Assembly (NCBI RefSeq): GCF_900046475.1
Contig: NZ_FCOU01000010.1
Span: 1-64,000 of the forward strand
DNA: 64,000 nt
Source: Collinsella ihumii
Lineage (GTDB): Bacteria > Actinomycetota > Coriobacteriia > Coriobacteriales > Coriobacteriaceae
Reading direction: 5' to 3'
Below the pieces are notes generated by a model, which was not told the DNA's origin, did not search any database, and worked only from the letters and a program-made list of their open reading frames with translations. The position numbers and the translations under genes were made by a program. Below are positions 47,270 to 57,825 of this stretch, in pieces. Every line of letters starts with the position of its first letter. Position 1 is the first letter of the stretch.

Positions 47270-47404
47270 GAGTTTGGTGCGATTTTTGAGTGCCCTTTCA
47301 CCCTATGCGCCGCACCCTTCGACAAAGCCGCAGGATTCAACTGGGCTTTTGTCGAGGGGCTCGGCGCATATGGACGGAAGGCACTCAAAAATCGCACCAA
47401 ACTC
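47270..47404. repeat. 135-bp perfect-ended palindromic element (MITE-like)
   Basis: The two ends are perfect 25-bp inverted repeats (47270-47294 and 47380-47404; GAGTTTGGTGCGATTTTTGA begins the left one). The interior continues the palindrome with mismatches (CTATGCGCCG...CGGCGCATATG and CTTCGACAAAGCC...GGCTTTTGTCGA) to a small loop. There is no coding capacity. It differs from the 157-bp family, though both contain GAGTGCC near the ends. Confidence 0.85.
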
Positions 47405-47513
47405 AACCTATGTCCTTTGTGGGTTTTAATTTGGACTGATTTTTATGCAAGCAGATTCTCGCTACCTGCTGGTTTATCAGCGCAATATACATGCTAAAAA
47501 CCGGGCATGGTAG

Positions 47514-47642
47514 CGCGTCCGGCAGACCCGTCGCCAGGCTCAGCGTAACCTGAGACCGCTTGAGGCCGAGGGGCTTGTCGTGCGAAACGGCGAGGGGCGG
47601 GGCACGAGCTGGAGCAAGAGCAATGGGAAGCAAGCAGACTGA
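47514..47642 (+). pseudogene. winged-helix tail of a third AlbA/RecG-like gene
   Basis: Forty-two codons read RVRQTRRQAQRNLRPLEAEG and then LVVRNGEGRGTSW before a TGA. This resembles the C-terminal winged helix of AlbA/RecG-like ATPases (TxRTAQRDLxxLEAxGLxVRxGxGRGT). Nothing upstream continues it, because a palindromic element intervenes, so it is an orphan 3' fragment of a third copy. Confidence 0.5.
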
Positions 47643-47982
47643 TAGCAATCGCGACATCGCGTCATGTCGCGATGCCACGAAAGAAGCGGCGGCCTGTGAC
47701 GCGCCTCTAGCCCTCTTCCGACCGTGCGGTCTTCCAGGCCCCCGACAACATGCTGCGCTCCATGAACGCCTTGGGGCTCAAGAACACGAAGTCGCGCCGC
47801 GCCAAGATGCGCAACCTCCGAGTCACCCACATAGCGGCGACACTCTACAGGTCCCATGAGCTCCGCTCGCGCGAGTCCACCCGTGCCGGCACGCCGAGGC
47901 GATGGACTCGGTTCGCCGCGCGTTCGACGCCGCGCGCCGCCGCGCTGGTAGAATGGACACCCGAGCCAACAAGGAGCCGCCC

Positions 47983-49002
47983 ATGACTGAACAGACCCAA
48001 AACATCACCCAGTCCCAGCCGGCGCCAGAGCGCCCCACTCAAGACCAGACCGAATCGTTCCAAGCAAAGCGTCACTCCAAGCCTCTGCTCACCATCGGGC
48101 AGCAGATCGCCCACATGAAGGCAAAGGGTATCGCCTTCGAGCTCTGCTCCGAGGAGGAGGCCGCCTCCCACCTACGCACCAAATGCCAGTTCTTCCGCGT
48201 ATACGCCTACCGCAAGCTCTTCCCCAAGCACGTCGGCGGCCCGCGCGATGGCCAGTACGTCAACTTGGACTTCGGGCACCTCAAGACCCTCTCCAACCTC
48301 GACCGCATGCTGCGCGACGTCCTGCTCCCCATGACCCTCGACGTCGAGCATTTCGCCAAGGTGCGCCTGCTCGCCGCCGCCGAGGACCATGGCGAGGACG
48401 GCTACGCCCTCATGCTCGACTACTACGAAAGCCGCTCGGAGGAGCAGCGGTCCTACATTGAGTCGGAGCTCGACCGTCGGATGAAGGACCCCTACGTCGG
48501 CGCCGTCGTACGCAAGTACCGGTACGACATGCCGGTATGGGCGTTCTGCGAGGTCGTTCCCTTCGGGATGTTCTCCGGCCTCGTCAAGTTCTGTGCCGAC
48601 AGATGGGAAGATGAGGACCTCCAGGACGTTCACTACTTGCTCAAGTACACGCGCTCCGTCCGTAACGCGACTGCACACGGCGCATGTGGAGTCAACGGGC
48701 TCACCGATGCCGACCCGCGCATGCGCCCACCGGCATCCCTCGTGAACGCGCTTACGTCGACGGAAGTCCCCAAGCGCCTGCGTGCCAAATGGCTGCGCGG
48801 CACGAGAATGGTGCAGATGTGCGCGATGCTGCACCTGTACGCGCAGATCGTTCCTGCAGGAGAGGCCCGAGCGGAAAGGGAGCGGCATCTCACCTCGCTG
48901 TTCGCCGCCGTCCGCTCAAGTGACGTACCCGTGGAAAACCCGGCAGTCGCCGCCCTGCTGTTCATCGAGCGCTTGACGAAGGCGGTAGGCCTGCTACAAT
49001 GA
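47983..49002 (+). CDS. Abi-family (AbiD/AbiF-like) HEPN protein
   Basis: A 339-residue protein of the Abi_2 family, found in phage abortive-infection systems and likely an RNase. Family blocks are LTIGQQIAHMKAKGIAFELC, FFRVYAYRKLFPKH, LDRMLRDVLLPMTLDVEHFA and MPVWAFCEVVPFGMFSGLVK. The HEPN active-site motif R-x4-H is present in SVRNATAHGA (about residue 228). The ATG at 47983 has AAGGAG 7 bp upstream; the longest frame begins earlier but is not conserved-looking. It has its own terminator and no obvious antitoxin partner, and it is the only intact gene in a decayed island. Confidence 0.82.
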   Translation: MTEQTQNITQSQPAPERPTQDQTESFQAKRHSKPLLTIGQQIAHMKAKGIAFELCSEEEAASHLRTKCQFFRVYAYRKLFPKHVGGPRDGQYVNLDFGHLKTLSNLDRMLRDVLLPMTLDVEHFAKVRLLAAAEDHGEDGYALMLDYYESRSEEQRSYIESELDRRMKDPYVGAVVRKYRYDMPVWAFCEVVPFGMFSGLVKFCADRWEDEDLQDVHYLLKYTRSVRNATAHGACGVNGLTDADPRMRPPASLVNALTSTEVPKRLRAKWLRGTRMVQMCAMLHLYAQIVPAGEARAERERHLTSLFAAVRSSDVPVENPAVAALLFIERLTKAVGLLQ

Positions 49003-49030
49003 CCTCATCTAGCAAAGCCTTCGGGCTTAT

Positions 49031-49067
49031 CGGGGCGGGACTGCGAAAGCGGTTCTGCCCCGTTTTC
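49031..49067 (+). terminator. terminator of the Abi gene
   Basis: CGGGGCGGGACTGC-GAAA-GCGGTTCTGCCCCG followed by TTTTCGTTT, about 30 bp past the stop codon. A stable tetraloop stem. Confidence 0.85.
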
Positions 49068-49344
49068 GTTTCGGACGGCTTCCCCGCGACCGGATAAGCG
49101 GAACTGTTGTCTTCCTGCACTCGACCTGCAACTGCCGACGCCATGTCCTACCCCCAAGCGAAATCGTCGGCACAGCACTCCGATTAACAATGTTGCTGAT
49201 CAAGCTGTAAGAAAAATCATGCGGGAAATGAACCTGCTTTGGGTTAATCGAGACGCCCCATCAAACCCAGCACCATCAGAGCGCCCCAAGGCGACCCGCC
49301 CCCGCACAACACGGCCGCAGGTCACCTCGAGACGTCTCAGCCTA

Positions 49345-50738
49345 TCAACTCCGCAACAACCCGGCAACCTCACCGGCAAGCGTGATGGTCCCGGCAGCAA
49401 CAACGGGCTCTCCCGCCTCGGTGAGCGCGTCCAGCGCGTCGGCGACCGTGTCGTAGACGGAAAGCAGGCCGTCAGGCGCCCTCCCCTCTCGCTCGAGCTC
49501 CTCGGCGACAAGCTGCGCAAGCTCACCGGGAGCAAGCGCGCGGTCGGATGCCGTCGCCGTCACCGCGAAGCGCGGGAACGCCGGGACGAGCGTGCGCACG
49601 ATGCCGGACACGTCCTTATCGGAAAGCGCCGCGATGAGCAGCAGCGGCCGCTTCGAGACGTCCTCGTCGACCTCATCGAGCGCGCTGACGAAGTTCTCGC
49701 AGCTCTGAGGGTTGTGGCAGGCATCGATGAGGACAAGGGGCCGACGCCGCACGATATCGAACCGCCCGGGCGTGGGGCAGGTCTCCAAGCTGAGCTGGAG
49801 CGAGGCGGGGCTCAGCTGGCGGCCGAGATACGCCTCGACCAGATGGATGGCGCAGGCGGCGTTTTGAGGCTGGTAGCTCGGCTTGGGAAAGCGTACCTCG
49901 TAAGTTGTCCGCTCAGTTGCCGTGGCGAAGGCGAGCATGTCTCCCACATGGCGCGGAAGCTCGCGCACCTCATGGGTCACGACGAGCGGCGTCACCCCGC
50001 AAGCTTCGCAGCGCTCGTCCATCACGCGCTGCACCTCCGGCTCGTGCGTCCCCTCGCCGAGCACGACGATGCGCCCCGGCTTGATGACAGCAGCCTTCTC
50101 GGCCGCAATCTCGCCCAAGGTATCGCCCAGGATGCGCATGTGGTCGAGCCCGATGCCCGTGATGGCGACCGCCACCGGATCGGCCGCGCTCGTGGCGTCC
50201 CAGCGGCCGCCCATACCCACCTCGAGCACCGCGACATCGACCCTCGCCTCGGCGAAGACGACGAACGCGGCAACGGTCAGCAGGTCGAACGGCGTGATCG
50301 TGTAAGCGCGCTGCCCCGCCGCCGTGCGCGCCGCCTTGACGAAGCCGGAGCCGAAGCCGGCATCGACGTGCCAGTCCTCGAAGATGGGGATCTCGCGGTT
50401 GACGATGGGCAGCATCACGGTCATGCGGCTGTCTCTTATACACATCTAGATGTGTATAAGAGACAGGACGTGTAGAGCGCGGTACGAAGGCCCTCGCCGA
50501 CAAGGATCGCGGCGGCAAAACGGGTCGTCGAGGTCTTGCCGTTCGTGCCCGCGATCTGCAGGCAGTCGTAGTGCTCGTCGGGACGCCCGAGCTCGTCGAG
50601 CATGTCGACGACCGTCTCGAGCAGCGGGCCGGCGTCGCCCGAGATGCGGCCCGTGTCGGCGGCAAGCGACACCGCCTCGTCAAAGGAAAGCTCGGGCACC
50701 TCGAAGCGCACCGCGTACGCATCGGTTCGTTTAGGCAT
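49345..50738 (-). CDS. folC: folylpolyglutamate/dihydrofolate synthase FolC, broken by a chimeric insert
   Basis: FolC adds glutamates to folates. The N-terminal part (50467-50738) reads MPKRTDAYAVRFEVPELSFD and holds the P-loop-like DCLQIAGTNGKTSTTRFAAA. The C-terminal part (49345-50333) has AYTITPFDLLTVAAFVVFAE, VAVLEVGMGGRWDATSAAD and VLIDACHNPQSCENF. Between them, 50334-50466 is foreign: 89 bp identical to part of valS, then two Tn5 mosaic ends head to head. About 25 codons of real folC (after EGLRTALYTS) are missing. The break is artefactual, and the true gene is almost certainly intact. Confidence 0.9.
50334..50466. other. chimeric insert: valS fragment plus palindromic Tn5 mosaic ends
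   Basis: 50334-50422 is identical to valS at 54310-54398 (89 bp). Then CTGTCTCTTATACACATCT (50429-50447) and its exact reverse complement (50448-50466) form a perfect 38-bp palindrome. This is the Nextera adapter signature, and its translations give the familiar contaminant peptides MCIRDS and SYTHLDVYKRQ. Confidence 0.97.
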
Positions 50739-50768
50739 ATGGGTCAGCTCCTACGTTTCATGTGATCC

Positions 50769-50801
50769 AGAGCGCCGCGCCACCTGCGGGCGCGGCGCTC
50801 T
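50769..50801. terminator. GC-rich hairpin between folC and the GltD-like gene
   Basis: AGAGCGCCGCGCC-ACCTGCG-GGCGCGGCGCTCT is a perfect 13-bp stem upstream of folC and ahead of the plus-strand oxidoreductase. It has no T-run, so its role is uncertain. Confidence 0.4.
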
Positions 50802-51083
50802 AGATACTACCACGCATCCGCCCCCGCGCGGGCGGATGCGGGCACGGCGGATGAAGGCGCTTGGCGCCGCCGCGAGCACCGCATGTGGAGGGAGCGTCAA
50901 GATTGCGGGTACCGGTACCTCATTGTTGGCTCGCCTGCCTACCCGCAGCTGGCACCTAGAACAAAACCACGCAAAGTGCAGGCCATTTCATATAAACGGG
51001 CCGCACCAGGCGATATGCTAGAGCACAACCGCACGCTGAAACGAACTCAGCTGGGACCACGACGCGAACGATGGGAGAAGAGC

Positions 51084-52304
51084 ATGGCGATTCATGTTGT
51101 CGAGGAGGCAAACAGGTGCCTCGGGTGCAAGCGGGCGATGTGCCAGATCAAGGGATGCCCCGTCCACACGCCCATCCCCGAGGTGATCAACCTATTCAAA
51201 GAGCGCAAGATGGACGAGGCGGGCACGCTGCTGTTCGAGAACAACCCCATGAGCGCCGTCTGCTCGCTTATCTGCAACCATTCCAACCAGTGCGAGGGCA
51301 ACTGCATCCAGGGGCGCAAGGGCAACCCCGTGCATTTCTCCAGCATCGAGAGCTACATCTCCCGCACCTACCTCGACCGCTACACGCCCAAGCGCGCAGA
51401 ACCCAACGGCAAGTCCGTCGCCGTGATCGGTTCGGGTCCCGCGGGCATCACCGTCGCCATCAAGATGGCGGAGGCGGGCTGCGACGTCACCGTGTTCGAG
51501 CAGAAGGCGGAGATCGGCGGCGTGCTGCGCTACGGCATCCCGGAGTTCCGCCTGTCCAAGGAGCTCGTGGGCCGCTATCGCGACATCATGGTCTCGCTCG
51601 GCGTGCGCCTGCGCCCCTCCACCACCATCGGCGGCGCGCTGAACATCGACGACCTGTTCCGCGACGGCTACGACAGCGTCTTCGTGGGCACGGGCACCTG
51701 GCGCGCCCGCAAGCTCGACATCCGCGGACAGGGGCGCGGCAACGTCTTCTTCGGCATCGACTACCTTGTGGATCCCGATTCCGTCGACTTGGGCCGCGAC
51801 GTGGCGATCATCGGCGTGGGCAACGTCGCCATGGACGTGGCGCGCACCGCGCTGCGCCACGGCGCGCACCGCGTGACGCTGTACTCCAACACCAACAACG
51901 TCACGGCGAGCTCGGAGGAGGTCGAGTACGCCGAGCTCGAGGGCTGCGAGATCGTGCGCGGCAAGGACGTCATCGCCATCGAGAAGGAGGGCCCCGTCTT
52001 CCGCACGGCGATCTTCGATGAGGACGGCAAGGTGACAGGGTACGAGGACGAGCTCGACCACGTGACCTGCGACACCGTCGTGATCGCCGTGTCGCAGCTG
52101 CCGAAGGACAAGCTCGTGCTCACGACCGACGGCCTTGCCACCAACGACCGAGGCCTGCTCGAGGTGGACGAGAAGAACATGTGCACCGTGCCCGGCGTCT
52201 TCGCCGCCGGCGACGTGGCGACCGGCCCCCGCACCGTCGTGCACGCGGTCGCCGGCGCCAAGGTGGCCATCGAGGGCATGAAGGAGTACATGGGCATCGC
52301 GTAG
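51084..52304 (+). CDS. NAD(P)-dependent oxidoreductase, GltD/NfnB-like small subunit
   Basis: A 406-residue flavoprotein like the glutamate synthase small subunit or sulfide dehydrogenase alpha chain. The N terminus carries cysteine clusters for 4Fe-4S centres (CLGCKRAMCQIKGCPVHTPI and CSLICNHSNQCEGNCIQG). Then come the FAD Rossmann motif SVAVIGSGPAGITVAIKMAE and the NAD(P) motif VAIIGVGNVAMDVARTALRH, and the C-terminal VFAAGDVATGPRTVVHAVA. No large subunit is adjacent, so it probably works with a partner elsewhere or alone. The ATG at 51084 has GGGAGAAG upstream. The gene is convergent with valS. Confidence 0.88.
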   Translation: MAIHVVEEANRCLGCKRAMCQIKGCPVHTPIPEVINLFKERKMDEAGTLLFENNPMSAVCSLICNHSNQCEGNCIQGRKGNPVHFSSIESYISRTYLDRYTPKRAEPNGKSVAVIGSGPAGITVAIKMAEAGCDVTVFEQKAEIGGVLRYGIPEFRLSKELVGRYRDIMVSLGVRLRPSTTIGGALNIDDLFRDGYDSVFVGTGTWRARKLDIRGQGRGNVFFGIDYLVDPDSVDLGRDVAIIGVGNVAMDVARTALRHGAHRVTLYSNTNNVTASSEEVEYAELEGCEIVRGKDVIAIEKEGPVFRTAIFDEDGKVTGYEDELDHVTCDTVVIAVSQLPKDKLVLTTDGLATNDRGLLEVDEKNMCTVPGVFAAGDVATGPRTVVHAVAGAKVAIEGMKEYMGIA

Positions 52305-52330
52305 CCGATGCGCTGAGACTCCCTGTAACA

Positions 52331-52372
52331 GAAACGGGGCCCGTTGCCGCATACGGCAACGGGCCCCGTTTC
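52331..52372. terminator. bidirectional terminator between convergent genes
   Basis: GAAACGGGGCCCGTTGCCG-CATA-CGGCAACGGGCCCCGTTTC is a perfect 19-bp stem with a 4-nt loop, 27 bp past the GltD-like stop. TCTCTTAG follows on the plus strand. It serves both the plus-strand gene and valS. Confidence 0.8.
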
Positions 52373-52435
52373 TCTTAGCGAGGGGGCCGCAGCTTTTGGG
52401 ACGGATCCTCAAAAGCAGCAGCCCCTCCGGCTTGG

Positions 52436-55129
52436 CTACGCGAAATCGGCCAGCTGGGCCTTGAGCGCGGCAATCTCGGCCTCGAGCTCAGCGGCGCGCT
52501 CGCGCTTCTTTGCCACGACCTCGGGCGCGGCCTTGGCCACGAAGCCCTCGTTGGCGAGGGTCTTGTTGGCGCTCGCCAGCTCCTTCTCGTCCTTGGCGAT
52601 GGTCTTCTCGATGCGGGCGCGCTCGGCATCGAAGTCCACCAGGTCGCCCACGACCACGTAGGCGTTGAAGTCCGGGCCGGCCAGGGCGATGGAGCCCTCG
52701 GGCTTGGCAAAGCCCTCCTCGTCCACGACGTTCAGCGTCTTCACGCTCGCAAAGCCGCGGATGAACTCGGCCATGCCCTCGATCGCCTCGGCGACCTCGG
52801 CGCTGTGAGCGCACACGTGCACATCCAGCTGCTCCTTGGGGCTGATGCGGTAGCGGGCACGCGTGGAGCGCACGTCGGTCACCACGGCGCGGGTGAGCTC
52901 GAAGGCGCGCTCGGCCGGCTCGTTCACCCAGCGCTCGAAGTCAGCGGGCTCGGGCCACGCGGCGACCATGAGAGCCTCGGCGCGCTCGCCGTCCATATCG
53001 AGGCAGCTCGCGGGCATGACGTCCCAGATCGCCTCGGTCACGAACGGCATGAGCGGGTGCATGAGGCGCAGGCTCGTATCGAGCACGAAGATGAGGTTGC
53101 GCTGCGCCTGCAGGCGGGCGCCCTCGTCCTTCAGACGGCTCTTGGTCACCTCGACGTACCAGTCGCAGACCTCGTTCCAGAAGAAGCTCTGGATGCTGCG
53201 CGCGACGTCGCCAAACGTGTAGCCCTCGATGCCCTCGGTTACCGAGGCGACCGTCTTGGCAAGGCGGCTGAACATCCAGGCGTCGGCCGGCGTCTCGGCC
53301 ACCGGCTCGCCCGGCGTATAGCCTTCCATGTTCATGAGGAGGAAGCGACTCGCGTTCCAGATCTTGGTCACGAACGACTTGGCCTGCTCGGTGCGCGGGC
53401 TGCCCTTGAACTCATGCGTCTTCTTATCGATGTCCGCATCGAACTTGACGTCCTGGTTGTTGGTGAACAGGGAGAGCAGGTTGAAGCGCATGGCGTCGGC
53501 GCCGTACTTGTCCATCAGGACCATGGGGTCCACGCCGTTGCCCTTGGACTTGGACATGCGGCTGCCGTCCTTGGCGAGGATCGTCGGGTAGATGACGACG
53601 TCGTGGAACGGCTCCTCGCCCAGGAAGTACTCGGAGCTCATGATCATACGGGCGACCCACAGCGCGATGATGTCGCGCGCGGTGACGAGCGCCGTCGTGG
53701 GATGATGGCCCTCGAGCGCCTCGGGCTTCTGCGGCCAGCCCTGCGTGGCGAAGGTCCACAGCTGCGAGCTGAACCAGGTGTCGAGCACGTTCTCGTCCTG
53801 ATGCACGTGGTGGCCGCCGCACTTGGGGCACACGTCGGTGTCCTCCATGAGGGCGTCCTCCCAGCCGCAGTCCTCGCAGTAGAACACGGGGATGCGATGG
53901 CCCCACCACAGCTGACGGCTGATGCACCAGTCCTTGAGGTTCTCCATCCAGGTGAGGTAGGACTGCTTCCAGCGCTCCGCGTTGAAGCGGACGCGACCAG
54001 ACTCCACGGCCTCGATCGCAGGCCCCTTGAGCTTGTCGACGGCAACGAACCACTGCTCGGACAGCCAGGGCTCGAGCGTGGTGTCGCAGCGGTAGCAGTG
54101 CATGACCGAGTGGTCATGGTCCTCGATGTGGTCGAGCAGGCCGTGCTCCTCGAACCACGCCACGACGGCCTCGCGGCACTCGTCGCGCGTCATGCCGGAG
54201 AACTCGCCGTAGCCGTCCACGACGACCGCGTGCTCGTCGAAGATGTTGATCTGCGGAAGGTCGTGCGCGGCGCCCATGGCGTAGTCGTTGGGGTCGTGCG
54301 CAGGCGTGACCTTGACGAAGCCGGAGCCGAAGCCGGCATCGACGTGCCAGTCCTCGAAGATGGGGATCTCGCGGTTGACGATGGGCAGCATCACGGTCTT
54401 GCCCACGAAGGCGGCCTTCTCGGGATCCTTGGGGCTGACGGCGACGCCGGTGTCGCCGAGCATGGTCTCGGGACGCGTCGTGGCGACGACGATGTAGTCC
54501 TGCCCGTTCACCGGCTCGGTCAGCGGGTAGCGCAGGTGCCACAGGTGGCCGGACTCGTCTTTGTACTCCGCCTCGTCGTCCGAGATGGCCGTGGTGCAGG
54601 AGGGGCACCAGTTAACGATGCGCTTTCCGCGGTAGATGAGCCCGTCGTGGTACCAGTCGCAGAACACCTTGCGCACGGCCTCGGCGTAGTCATCGTCCAT
54701 CGTGAAGCGCTCGTGCTCGAAGTCGACCGAGCAGCCCATGCGCTTGATCTGCTCCTTGATGGTGCCGCCGTACTCATGCGTCCAGTCCCAGCAGGCGTCG
54801 ATGAAGGCCTCGCGGCCCATCTCGAGGCGGTTTTTACCCTCCTCTTTCAGCTTCTTGTCGACCTTGGTCTGCGTGGCGATGCCCGCGTGGTCGGTGCCCA
54901 GGATCCACTGGGTGGAGCGGCCGCGCATGCGCGCCTCGCGGACGATGGCGTCCTGGATGGAGTCATCGAGCGCATGGCCCATATGCAGCACGCCGGTCAC
55001 GTTGGGAGGCGGGATGGTCACGGTGCAGTCGCCCACGCCGGGACGACGCTGGTAGTAGCCGCCGTCGAGCCACTTCTGAAGGATCTTGGGCTCGTTTTCA
55101 GACGGATCGTATGTCTTGGGCATCTCTTC
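52436..55129 (-). CDS. valS: valyl-tRNA synthetase
   Basis: Class I synthetase that charges tRNA-Val. The HIGH-type motif is GVLHMGHALDDSIQD (about residue 47-61), the KMSKS-type motif is SRMSKSKGNGVDP, and zinc-knuckle cysteines occur in CPSC and in CEDCGW/CPKCGG. The C-terminal coiled-coil arm (ARIEKTIAKDEKELASANKT) is typical of ValS. Its length of 897 residues is normal. The ATG at 55129 (MEEMPKTYD) has AGAAAGGGA 7 bp upstream. 54310-54398 is the source of the duplicate in folC. Confidence 0.95.
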   Translation of the reverse strand, partial: EEMPKTYDPSENEPKILQKWLDGGYYQRRPGVGDCTVTIPPPNVTGVLHMGHALDDSIQDAIVREARMRGRSTQWILGTDHAGIATQTKVDKKLKEEGKNRLEMGREAFIDACWDWTHEYGGTIKEQIKRMGCSVDFEHERFTMDDDYAEAVRKVFCDWYHDGLIYRGKRIVNWCPSCTTAISDDEAEYKDESGHLWHLRYPLTEPVNGQDYIVVATTRPETMLGDTGVAVSPKDPEKAAFVGKTVMLPIVNREIPIFEDWHVDAGFGSGFVKVTPAHDPNDYAMGAAHDLPQINIFDEHAVVVDGYGEFSGMTRDECREAVVAWFEEHGLLDHIEDHDHSVMHCYRCDTTLEPWLSEQWFVAVDKLKGPAIEAVESGRVRFNAERWKQSYLTWMENLKDWCISRQLWWGHRIPVFYCEDCGWEDALMEDTDVCPKCGGHHVHQDENVLDTWFSSQLWTFATQGWPQKPEALEGHHPTTALVTARDIIALWVARMIMSSEYFLGEEPFHDVVIYPTILAKDGSRMSKSKGNGVDPMVLMDKYGADAMRFNLLSLFTNNQDVKFDADIDKKTHEFKGSPRTEQAKSFVTKIWNASRFLLMNMEGYTPGEPVAETPADAWMFSRLAKTVASVTEGIEGYTFGDVARSIQSFFWNEVCDWYVEVTKSRLKDEGARLQAQRNLIFVLDTSLRLMHPLMPFVTEAIWDVMPASCLDMDGERAEALMVAAWPEPADFERWVNEPAERAFELTRAVVTDVRSTRARYRISPKEQLDVHVCAHSAEVAEAIEGMAEFIRGFASVKTLNVVDEEGFAKPEGSIALAGPDFNAYVVVGDLVDFDAERARIEKTIAKDEKELASANKTLANEGFVAKAAPEVVAKKRERAAELEAEIAALKAQLADFA

Positions 55130-55291
55130 CATGCGAAATTCCCTTTCTGTTGCGATACACAAGTCTTGAGGTTACCACGAATGTCCCCGCGGTTGCGCCA
55201 TACCTACGGGAAATCGTCACTTGACCCCATTGTCGGGAGAAGGCGGAGCGCCGCGCCTGTCCCCCCGCCGTCGTCGAGCAACCTATGATTT

Positions 55292-55524
55292 CCGGATCGT
55301 GGTCAATTTGCCCATCGAACCGGGAGCCAGGCGCGCCGCACCCCGTCCGCGGGCCTACTGCACAAGTGAAACACACAATATTTGATGTTAATGTTCTTGA
55401 TCCGATGGCGGCATCGAAGCCTCCACCGATGCGATATCCCGGAAAACGCCCGGCTTTCAGGCCGCCAGAACCCCTCGCAGCTCGGGAAAAACCCGGTTCG
55501 ATGGGCAAATTGACCACGATTCGG
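55292..55524. repeat. 233-bp element with 33-bp inverted ends (MITE-like)
   Basis: The ends (55292-55324 and 55492-55524) are 33-bp inverted repeats with one mismatch; the left begins CCGGATCGTGGTCAATTTGC. Similarity extends a few bases outward (TATGATTTCC against TATAAATTCC). The interior is unique, partly AT-rich, and has no coding capacity. It sits between valS and the clpX terminator. Confidence 0.85.
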
Positions 55525-55610
55525 AATTTATACCGCAACAACCCCGCTCCGCACGCCCATCCCGGCCCGGCGCGGCAGCTGCAAGCCGGTTCACAGCCGC
55601 CAAACAGAAC

Positions 55611-55645
55611 AAGGGCGCGTCCGGGACGAACCCGGACGCGCCCTT
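55611..55645 (-). terminator. clpX terminator
   Basis: AAGGGCGCGTCCGGG-ACGAA-CCCGGACGCGCCCTT is a perfect 15-bp stem, 20 bp past the clpX stop. On the minus strand TGTTCTGTTTGG follows. Confidence 0.75.
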
Positions 55646-55665
55646 GCGCGGAAGTGAGCCGGAAC

Positions 55666-57077
<1,412 letters not shown>

Positions 57078-57078
<1 letters not shown>

Positions 57079-57698
57079 TACTCAGCACTCCCCTGCGTGG
57101 CGGCGCGGGACGTGACGATGCGGTCGACAAGGCCGTACTCGAGGGCGGCGTTCGCACGCATGTAGTGATCGCGCTCGGTGTCGGCCTCGACCTTCTCGAA
57201 GGGCTGGCCCGTCGCGTCGGACAGGATCTGGTTGAGGTTGCGGCGCGTCTCCTTGATCTCGCGCGCCGCGATCTCGATCTCGGTCTGCTGGCCCTGGGCG
57301 CCACCGCTCGGCTGATGGATCATGATCATGGAGTTGGGCAGGCAGAAGCGCTTGCCCTTCGCACCGCTCGCCAGCAGGACGGCGGCCATGCTCGCCGCCA
57401 TGCCCACGCAGATGGTGGACACGTCGGGCTTGATGAAGTTCATGGTGTCGAGGATGGCAAGACCCGAATACACCTCGCCGCCCGGAGAGTTGATGTACAG
57501 CGAGATGTCCTTCTCGGCATCCTGGCTCTCAAGGTGCAGCAGCTGGGCGATGACGAGGTTGGCCGTCGTGGAGTTGATCTCCTCGCCCAGGAAGATGATG
57601 CGATCGTTGAGGAGTCGAGAATAGATGTCGTAGCTGCGCTCGCCGCGCGGCGTCTGCTCGATGACGTAGGGCACGAGCGCGGAATCGATCCGGTACAT
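57078..57698 (-). CDS. clpP: ATP-dependent Clp protease proteolytic subunit ClpP
   Basis: The serine protease chamber partner of ClpX. The catalytic serine is in [16 protein letters not shown], the histidine in [14 protein letters not shown] and the aspartate in [19 protein letters not shown]. It also has the typical [11 protein letters not shown] and [17 protein letters not shown]. The ATG at 57698 has AAAGGGGA upstream; the longer frame to 57770 adds a non-conserved stretch. It is 206 residues long, in a tig-clpP-clpX operon. Confidence 0.95.
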
Positions 57699-57825
57699 GG
57701 TGCTTCCCCTTTCGCAATCTTTCTCATTTACGTAGGTACGGTGCACGTCTGGCGCCACGCGCCCGATCATGCACCGTACTCGCGATCCCGGTTACCCCGG
57801 TATGATACCCACCTGGGGGCAGATG

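Noticed and set aside
49345-50738. folC as a genuine pseudogene or a valS-folC fusion
   Set aside because: Exact mosaic ends and an 89-bp perfect valS copy explain the break as a library artefact.
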